The notes under the pieces: generated by a model
What the model was told of the DNA's origin: nothing
The model's input: only the letters and a program-made list of their open reading frames with translations
The model's database searches: none
Translations under genes and position numbers: made by a program
Shown: piece after piece, positions 1 to 4,638 of the stretch
Layout: the number at the start of each line of letters is the position of its first letter
Numbering within the stretch: the first letter of the stretch is position 1
Source: an uncultured Bacteroidota bacterium
GTDB lineage: Bacteria > Bacteroidota > Bacteroidia > Flavobacteriales > Flavobacteriaceae
Direction of reading: 5' to 3'
Length of the DNA stretch: 7,932 nt
Assembly (NCBI GenBank): GCA_903837025.1
Contig: CAILTC010000523.1
Coordinates: forward strand, 1-7,932

Positions 1-4
1 GCTG

Positions 5-12
5 CATCTTTG
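5..12 (+). promoter_or_regulatory. Candidate -7 box of the porin promoter
   Basis: The bases CATCTTTG match the Bacteroidota primary-sigma -7 consensus TAnnTTTG at every fixed position except the first. The box ends 27 bases before the porin ATG, nearly the same spacing as for the efflux operon further on (24 bases). Transcription would start around base 18-20 and give a short A-rich leader of about 20 bases without a Shine-Dalgarno sequence. The matching -33 element (TTG) would lie left of the window and cannot be checked. Confidence 0.55.
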
Positions 13-38
13 CACTGTTAAATTAAAAACAAACTAAC

Positions 39-1100
39 ATGAAAAAACAATTCTTATTTTTAAGCATTTTATTTATTACATCATTGTCAATGATGGCTCA
101 AACAGATCAAATAGCTCCAAAAGCTCAAACAAATTTTGTACCTAGTGGAGCTCCTATTATTCAAATATTGTTTAATTACACTGAAGATCAAACTCAGAAT
201 GCTGCTAAAAAAAGTGCTTTTAATATTGACCGTTCATATTTTGGATATAAATATGATCTAAGTAGTACTATTACTACTAAAATAGTTCTTGATGCTGGTA
301 CTACTGGTGCTAATGCTATTGCAACTGGAAGTGCTTATACTGTTTTTGTAAAAAACGCACAATTAGAGTGGCAAATTGACCCACGTGTGAGGTTGAAAAT
401 GGGTATGCAGAGTTTACAACAATTTCAAGATCAGGAAGATTTCTGGGGTTATCGTTATATGTTCAAATCTTTTAATGATCAAAACGCGTTTGGTGCTGCT
501 GCTGATTTAGGTATTAATGCTGAAATAAAAATTTCAAAAACATTAAGAGTTAACATTATTGCAATGAATGGTGAAGGTTACAAAAACTTGCAAGACAGTA
601 AAGGAAATCAAAAAATTGGTGGTAATATAATTTTTACTCCTATAAAAGGATTAATAACTAAAGTATATTATGATAAACAACCAGTAACAGGTGCAAAACC
701 TATTACTAGTTTGGCATTATTTGCAGCTTATCAAGCTACTGATTGGAGACTTGCAGCTGAATACAACCAATTGAAAAACGCACAGAATTTCTTAGTTCAA
801 GTGGATGGTTCTAATAGAAATGGTATGTCATTTTATGGTACTTATGCTATAAACAAGAAAATTGAATTTTTAGCTCGTTATGATCAATTAAGATCTAATT
901 TTCTAGTTATTGCACCAGCTACATCAACACTTGCTTCTAATATTACTACTAAAGATGGTGGTCAAGTTATTGGAGGTATACAATACAACCCAATTAAAGG
1001 TCTAAAATTGGCGTTTAATTACCAAGGATATAACTATAATACAGCTGGTACTTCACCAAATAGTTCAAAATACTTGATGAGTGCTGAATTTAGATTGTAA
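39..1100 (+). CDS. Outer-membrane beta-barrel porin (Bacteroidota porin family)
   Basis: Predicted outer-membrane channel of 353 residues; the substrate cannot be told from sequence. Residues 1-20 form a clear signal peptide (KK, hydrophobic core, then SMMA before Gln21), so the ATG at 39 is well supported. The mature protein has alternating polar/hydrophobic stretches typical of beta strands, ends in a strand (AEFRL), and has no large helical domain. Blocks I associate with a Bacteroidota porin family (loosely OprO/OprP-like) are DRSYFGYKYDL at 64-74, FWGYRY at 135-140 followed by KSF and ADLG, and NGEGY at 177-181. PIKGL occurs twice (201-205 and 318-322), as expected for repeated hairpins. 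Codons are strongly biased to NNT forms (GCT, ACT, GGT, GTT), unlike the pump genes, which suggests high expression. It has its own promoter and is convergent with the two-component genes. Family is fairly sure, substrate unknown. Confidence 0.85.
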   Translation: MKKQFLFLSILFITSLSMMAQTDQIAPKAQTNFVPSGAPIIQILFNYTEDQTQNAAKKSAFNIDRSYFGYKYDLSSTITTKIVLDAGTTGANAIATGSAYTVFVKNAQLEWQIDPRVRLKMGMQSLQQFQDQEDFWGYRYMFKSFNDQNAFGAAADLGINAEIKISKTLRVNIIAMNGEGYKNLQDSKGNQKIGGNIIFTPIKGLITKVYYDKQPVTGAKPITSLALFAAYQATDWRLAAEYNQLKNAQNFLVQVDGSNRNGMSFYGTYAINKKIEFLARYDQLRSNFLVIAPATSTLASNITTKDGGQVIGGIQYNPIKGLKLAFNYQGYNYNTAGTSPNSSKYLMSAEFRL

Positions 1101-1132
1101 TGATTTAAGGTAACAATATTTTTATTGCTATC

Positions 1133-1170
1133 ATTGATTTGGTAGGATTTTGGTTAAAACTCAAATCAAT
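1133..1170. repeat. Inverted repeat (9-bp stem) after the porin
   Basis: ATTGATTTG (1133-1141) and CAAATCAAT (1162-1170) are perfect reverse complements, separated by 20 bases, and the stem can be extended by one G-U pair. It begins 33 bases after the porin stop. No run of T follows on either strand, so it is not a standard intrinsic terminator. It could stabilise the 3' end of the porin mRNA or be a protein site. The role is unknown. Confidence 0.5.
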
Positions 1171-1204
1171 AAAAATAAACTGGTTTATTAATATTACTGC
1201 GCTA

Positions 1205-1256
1205 ATGTTCTTATTAGGTATGGGCTTTCAACCGATATCCTAAAATTAGATAACAT
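1205..1256 (+). other. Predicted stem-loop in the porin 3' region
   Basis: The core stem pairs TTAGGTAT (1214-1221) with ATATCCTAA (1235-1243), with one bulged T at 1238. Beyond a G.G mismatch (1222/1234), GG (1223-1224) pairs with CC (1232-1233) around a 7-base loop. Outside an internal loop, ATGTT (1205-1209) pairs with AACAT (1252-1256). With the inverted repeat before it and the terminator after it, this makes the span 1133-1324 unusually rich in possible structure. Pairing was found by eye and no energy was calculated. I do not recognise it as a known riboswitch or RNA family. Confidence 0.4.
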
Positions 1257-1283
1257 GCTAAAAAGTGCGTAAGTTTAAAAAAT

Positions 1284-1324
1284 AGGGTTTGACTTTTTTA
1301 ATTAAAGTTGAACCCTGTTTTTTT
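1284..1324. terminator. Bidirectional Rho-independent terminator between convergent genes
   Basis: A 13-bp stem (1284-1296 with 1304-1316, including AGGGTT / AACCCT at its base) closes a 7-base loop TTTAATT and is followed on the + strand by G and seven T (1318-1324). On the + strand two stem positions are G-U wobbles (1290/1310 and 1291/1309). In the opposite RNA these become A.C mismatches, leaving 6 bp, a 2x2 internal loop and 5 bp, followed by A and six U. So it should work both ways, better in the + direction. It lies 183 bases after the porin stop but only 19 bases after the response-regulator stop, so it plausibly serves both. Confidence 0.85.
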
Positions 1325-1335
1325 AAAATAGGTTG

Positions 1336-2043
1336 CTATATAATTATTTTATTCTTTAATCTATCTGTTAATTCTCTCCGGTAAGTAATCCCAATGGGTA
1401 ATTTGTCATTTTTAATAATAACAAAATCTTTTTCGATACCATCTATTTTGTCTATGGCAATGATGTAGGATTTATGAATGCGCATAAAACTTTTATCAGG
1501 AAGACATTTCTCAAATTCACTTGTCGTAATTGATGCTAAATAAGTTCTTTTTAAAGTATGTAATTTTACATAATTACCAAAACTCTGTGCAAACAAAAGC
1601 TGGTCTAATTCAATATCTATAAAATTACCATCGACTTTTACTTTGACCAAATCGATTATAGCTTCTTTGGGTTTGATTGTATTTTCGGTTGAAAGAAAAC
1701 GCTCTATGGATTTTAAAAAACGTGGAAAATAAATGGGTTTTAGCAAATAATCGATTACGCCAAAATCATAGCTTTCGAGAGCAAATTCAGAATAAGCCGT
1801 TGTTAAAATGGTTTTGGGATGTGTTGTAATGATTTTTAATAATTCCATTCCTGAAATTTCAGGCATGTTGATATCTAAGAACATTAAATCGATTTTATTT
1901 ACTCTAAGATAATCCATGGCTTCAATGCCATTATGAGCTTGAAATACTAACTCTAATTGGGGGTTTTGTTTAATGTAATTTGCCAAAACATAATGTGCAG
2001 CTGGCTCATCATCAATAATAATGCACTTTTTTGGTTCTTTCAT
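1336..2043 (-). CDS. LytTR-family response regulator (REC + LytTR DNA-binding domain)
   Basis: Cytoplasmic transcription regulator of 235 residues, the usual length for the LytR/AlgR type. The receiver domain covers about residues 5-120: acidic pair D11-D12, phosphoacceptor D57 in FLDINMPEISG, T82 in LTTAY and K102 in YLLKP are all present, so it should accept phosphate normally. A linker (about 115-132) leads to a LytTR domain (about 133-233) with typical blocks such as QSFGNYVKLHT, FMRIHKSYII and LPIGITYRREL. LytTR proteins bind pairs of direct repeats about two helical turns apart. Its ATG overlaps the kinase stop by one base (TAATG), which implies translational coupling, and it is the last gene of the operon, ending 19 bases before the terminator. 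The likely partner is the adjacent kinase. Likely targets are the divergent efflux operon and its own promoter; this is inferred from position only. Confidence 0.93.
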   Translation of the reverse strand: MKEPKKCIIIDDEPAAHYVLANYIKQNPQLELVFQAHNGIEAMDYLRVNKIDLMFLDINMPEISGMELLKIITTHPKTILTTAYSEFALESYDFGVIDYLLKPIYFPRFLKSIERFLSTENTIKPKEAIIDLVKVKVDGNFIDIELDQLLFAQSFGNYVKLHTLKRTYLASITTSEFEKCLPDKSFMRIHKSYIIAIDKIDGIEKDFVIIKNDKLPIGITYRRELTDRLKNKIII

Positions 2044-3077
2044 TATATATTCTTTTTAAGTTGTAATTTCAAATCTACAATATAGGTATTTTTATCATCT
2101 TGAATGTCTAATTTATAATTTTTTCCGTAAATCAAATTCAAGCGTTCAATCGTATTTTTCAGACCTATTTTTGTCGAAACTACATCTGTTTTTTCCGGAA
2201 TCGAATTTACAACATGTAGATGCAACAATCCGTTTTTAATAGTAATAATAACCCGAACAAAACATTTTTCGATAGCGTAAGTTCCGTGTTTAAATGAGTT
2301 TTCGATAAAAGTAATCAATAACATTGGAGCTATTTTATAAGCATTTTCGTTGTCGATTTTGCAATCATACGTAACATCACAGCGATAGTCTACGCGTTCT
2401 TTTTCGAGTTGAACATAACTATTTATAAACGAAAGTTCATCTTCTAGTGACACAAATTGTTTGTTACTACTTTCAAGTTGATAACGCATTAATTGCGAAA
2501 CTTTCATAATTAAATCTGGCGTACGATCTGGAAATTCTAAGCTAATGCCGTAAAGTGTATTAAAAGTATTAAACAAAAAATGGGGATTCAGTTGTCCTTT
2601 AAGCAAATTCAACTGCATTTGATTGAATAACAAAGTTTCTTCTGTTTGTCTTTTATAAATTCCATAATATTTAAAAACAATTATTGGACTCAAAATAGAA
2701 ACTAATGCCCCTAAAACACTTGCTAGTTGATATAGGTAGCTTCTTTGATGCGAATATTGATACAAATGGCTTTTACTAAAAATGTCTGAAGTAGTTATTT
2801 TAAATAAAGCTATCGAAAATACGAATACTCCTAATAGTGTTAAAAATAAATAAGTCAAAGGTCTATGTGCTTTAAATAGAATTGGTAGAAGAATAAAACG
2901 GTTGAATTGAGTATGTATGTATAAAATAAAATAATAAAACACACCCATCAAAATGGAAGCCGAATAACTAAATAACATCCAATCACTTTTCAAGGTGTAA
3001 ATAGTAAAAGAAAAAACAACAACGGCAATTTCTTGCCACCATTTGTTATCCACGATATTGTCAAATTTGCTGTTCAT
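2043..3077 (-). CDS. LytS/YehU-type sensor histidine kinase (His_kinase family)
   Basis: Membrane sensor kinase of 344 residues, presumed to phosphorylate the LytTR regulator encoded next to it. Four hydrophobic segments are visible at about 16-30, 34-54, 74-94 and 115-136, with short loops, so there is no large outside sensor domain; the signal is probably sensed in or at the membrane. A short linker (about 137-158) leads to the His_kinase domain. The H-box LNPHFLFNTFNTLYGIS carries the phosphoacceptor His166. The N-box is ITFIENSFKHG (255-265, Asn260). The last ATP-lid block KIGLKNTIERLNLIYG (303-318) is present, but only one glycine of the usual G-x-G-x-G remains (Gly305, with Ser-Thr-Lys before it). 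Start: the ATG at 3077 precedes the first membrane segment by about 15 residues. It is the first gene of a two-gene operon. The inducing signal is unknown. Confidence 0.92.
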   Translation of the reverse strand: MNSKFDNIVDNKWWQEIAVVVFSFTIYTLKSDWMLFSYSASILMGVFYYFILYIHTQFNRFILLPILFKAHRPLTYLFLTLLGVFVFSIALFKITTSDIFSKSHLYQYSHQRSYLYQLASVLGALVSILSPIIVFKYYGIYKRQTEETLLFNQMQLNLLKGQLNPHFLFNTFNTLYGISLEFPDRTPDLIMKVSQLMRYQLESSNKQFVSLEDELSFINSYVQLEKERVDYRCDVTYDCKIDNENAYKIAPMLLITFIENSFKHGTYAIEKCFVRVIITIKNGLLHLHVVNSIPEKTDVVSTKIGLKNTIERLNLIYGKNYKLDIQDDKNTYIVDLKLQLKKNI

Positions 3078-3084
3078 TTTTAAA

Positions 3085-3108
3085 GGTTAAATAGAGTACA
3101 AATTAACC
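3085..3108. promoter_or_regulatory. Inverted repeat just upstream of the kinase start (candidate operator)
   Basis: GGTTAA (3085-3090) and TTAACC (3103-3108) are perfect reverse complements with a 12-base spacer, so equivalent positions lie 18 bp apart, roughly 1.7 helical turns. The right half overlaps the candidate -7 box of the kinase operon, where a bound protein would block transcription. A 6-bp repeat in AT-rich DNA can arise by chance, so this is a weak call. Confidence 0.3.
3099..3106 (-). promoter_or_regulatory. Candidate -7 box of the kinase/regulator operon
   Basis: Read on the minus strand the bases are TTAATTTG, one mismatch from TAnnTTTG. The final G lies 22 bases before the kinase ATG, similar to the spacing at the efflux operon (24) and porin (27). 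I see no TTG -33 element at a suitable distance (roughly 19-21 bases further upstream), so the promoter is weak, activator-dependent or misplaced. Confidence 0.35.
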
Positions 3109-3131
3109 ACTAATTTTAATATTTATTTTCT

Positions 3132-3160
3132 AAATATGACAAATTCAATTGGTCATTTTT
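3132..3160. promoter_or_regulatory. 29-bp dyad symmetry in the divergent control region (candidate operator)
   Basis: The centre of symmetry is C3146. The inner 21 bp (3136-3156) have half-sites ATGACAAATT and AATTGGTCAT, in which nine of ten pairs match (3141/3151 is the only exception). After one mismatch (3135/3157), AAA (3132-3134) pairs with TTT (3158-3160), giving 12 of 14 pairs over 29 bp. The G/C-containing outer half-site (TGAC / GTCA) makes this better than background AT symmetry. Its centre is about 60 bp upstream of the efflux -7 box and 40 bp upstream of the candidate kinase -7 box, suiting a dimeric regulator acting on both. LytTR proteins normally use direct repeats, so the binder may be another regulator. 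Confidence 0.5.
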
Positions 3161-3174
3161 TATCGTAATACATC

Positions 3175-3202
3175 ATTTTAGAAAGCTTATATTTATTTTA
3201 GA
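3175..3202 (+). promoter_or_regulatory. Direct repeat with 20-bp period, candidate LytTR binding site
   Basis: ATTTTAGA occurs at 3175-3182 and again at 3195-3202, separated by 12 bases. Flanking matches extend the similarity to 10 of 12 positions (3173-3184 against 3193-3204). LytTR regulators are known to bind two imperfect direct repeats of about 9 bp separated by roughly 11-13 bp. The second copy ends 4 bases before the efflux -7 box, so both copies cover the place where a -33 element should be, and no TTG is seen there. This fits a site for the LytTR regulator encoded divergently, but the motif is AT-rich and the assignment is inference. Confidence 0.4.
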
Positions 3203-3206
3203 CAAA

Positions 3207-3214
3207 TATCTTTG
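3207..3214 (+). promoter_or_regulatory. -7 box of the efflux operon promoter
   Basis: TATCTTTG is an exact match to the Bacteroidota consensus TAnnTTTG and is followed by TGCAAC. It ends 24 bases before the ATG at 3238. No TTG is seen at the expected -33 distance, which suggests that the promoter may need an activator. Because the box covers the GTG at 3214, that codon would lie upstream of the transcript and cannot be the start of the gene. Confidence 0.7.
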
Positions 3215-3237
3215 TGCAACAATTATATTTTAATTAT

Positions 3238-4626
3238 ATGAATTTAAAAAACAATACTTTATTATTTTTCTTGATTTTTGCAACCATCAGTTACTCACAA
3301 ACCTTGTCTTTAAGAGACGCATTAAAGATAGGTCTTGAAAACTATGGTTCTGTTAAAGCTAAAAACTATTATGCTAAAGCTTCACAAGAAAATCTAAAAC
3401 AATCGCGACGCGATTATTTGCCCAATCTTAATGTATCTGCCCAGCAAGATTATGGGACCATCAACGGTCAAAGCGGGGTTTTATACGGAGGATATAATAG
3501 CCTAGCAAGCTCTTTATCTGGGCCTACATTGCCAGAACAAAATTGGAATGCCGCTTTTGGCGCCTTGTATTTGGTCAATATGAATTGGGACTTTTTTACT
3601 TTTGGAAAAACCCAAGAAAAAATTAATTTGGCTAAAATTGATGTTCAAAGTCGGGAAAACGATTTGAAACAAGAGCGATTTCAGCTAGAAATTAAAATTT
3701 CTTCTGCCTATCTTAATTTATTGGCTAGTCAGCGATTATTGATTTCTCAGCAAAAAAATTTAAATCGTGCTGAGGTTTTTAAACGAACTGCATCGGCTAG
3801 GGTTAAAAGTGGATTGCTTGCAGGTGTTGATTCTACTCTAGCACTCGCCGAAGTTTCAAGTGCTAAAATTGCCTTAAATCTCGCGAAAAATTTTGTTAAG
3901 GAACAAAATAACAAATTAGTTGATTTGATGGGAGTTGCTCCGCGTGATTTTATTACAGACACTATTTTTGCAAATAAAATTCCTCAAAAAGGTTTGGCAA
4001 AAAATAACACCAAAGATAGCTTGCACCCACTATTGCAATATTATAAAACAAAGATTGACTATAGCGATCAACAAGTTAAACTATACAAACGATTTTACTA
4101 CCCTACGATGAGCTTATTTGGGATTATGCAAACAAGAGCTTCTGGTTTTAATTCAAATTATGCATCCGACTTGAATTCTTTTAGCCGTAATTATTGGGAC
4201 GGTATAGATCCTAATCGCTCTAATTATTTGGTTGGAGTAGGAATCACATGGAATTTAACAACACCTTTTAGAATGAGCAAACAAGTGAGTGCTCAAAAAT
4301 TTGTTTCTCAAGGTTTACGCGAAGAATACAAACAGGTAGATTGTGAGCTAAAATCACAATTAAGTTTGGCCGATGCTAAAATAAAAGTGGCGCTTGATAA
4401 TTATGCCGAAGTACCTATTCAGGTAAATGCAGCTGATCAAGCTTATTTGCAAAAATCGACTTTATACAAAAACGGCTTAGCTAATTTGACTGATTTGACA
4501 CAAACTTTGTATGTTTTAAATCGCGCCGAAATTGATCGTGATATTGTTACTAATAATGTTTGGCAATCGTTTTTGCTAAAAGCAGCGGCCAAGGGAGATT
4601 TTGACTTATTTATGAATGAATTTTAA
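3238..4626 (+). CDS. TolC-family outer-membrane efflux channel
   Basis: Outer-membrane and periplasm-spanning exit duct of a tripartite efflux pump, 462 residues from the ATG at 3238. A longer reading from GTG 3214 adds eight residues, but that codon lies in the -7 box, and the ATG gives a proper signal peptide: MNLKNN, a hydrophobic core, then SYS before Gln21. There is no lipobox cysteine, so unlike OprM-type channels it is not lipidated. Two outer-membrane-efflux (OEP) repeats follow, about 22-235 and 262-455. Each has long Ala/Gln/Lys-rich helices (e.g. ERFQLEIKISSAYLNLLASQ at 146-165 and QAYLQKSTLYKNGLANLTDL at 401-420) and membrane strands near NWNAAFGALYLVNMNWDFFTFG (102-123) and SNYLVGVGITWNL (328-340). 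It is the first gene of the operon and ends 12 bases before the pump gene. Confidence 0.93.
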   Translation: MNLKNNTLLFFLIFATISYSQTLSLRDALKIGLENYGSVKAKNYYAKASQENLKQSRRDYLPNLNVSAQQDYGTINGQSGVLYGGYNSLASSLSGPTLPEQNWNAAFGALYLVNMNWDFFTFGKTQEKINLAKIDVQSRENDLKQERFQLEIKISSAYLNLLASQRLLISQQKNLNRAEVFKRTASARVKSGLLAGVDSTLALAEVSSAKIALNLAKNFVKEQNNKLVDLMGVAPRDFITDTIFANKIPQKGLAKNNTKDSLHPLLQYYKTKIDYSDQQVKLYKRFYYPTMSLFGIMQTRASGFNSNYASDLNSFSRNYWDGIDPNRSNYLVGVGITWNLTTPFRMSKQVSAQKFVSQGLREEYKQVDCELKSQLSLADAKIKVALDNYAEVPIQVNAADQAYLQKSTLYKNGLANLTDLTQTLYVLNRAEIDRDIVTNNVWQSFLLKAAAKGDFDLFMNEF

Positions 4627-4638
4627 TAACCACCAGAA

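Noticed and set aside
1134..1141. TTGATTTG as a -7 box for an independent small RNA after the porin
   Set aside because: One mismatch to TAnnTTTG but no TTG at -33 distance, and it forms one arm of the 1133-1170 inverted repeat; too weak to call.
3120..3136. TATTTA / TAAATA inverted repeat around 3126-3130
   Set aside because: Only A and T in the stem and short; expected by chance in this AT-rich intergenic DNA.
3747..3962. 71-codon minus-strand open frame inside the TolC gene
   Set aside because: It lies fully within a well-supported gene, shows no domain, signal or promoter, and its composition is what the opposite strand of helical coding sequence gives.
4627..4638. Possible separate promoter or terminator between the TolC and pump genes
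   Set aside because: Only 12 bases separate the genes and they contain neither a -7 box nor a hairpin; the genes are best read as one operon.
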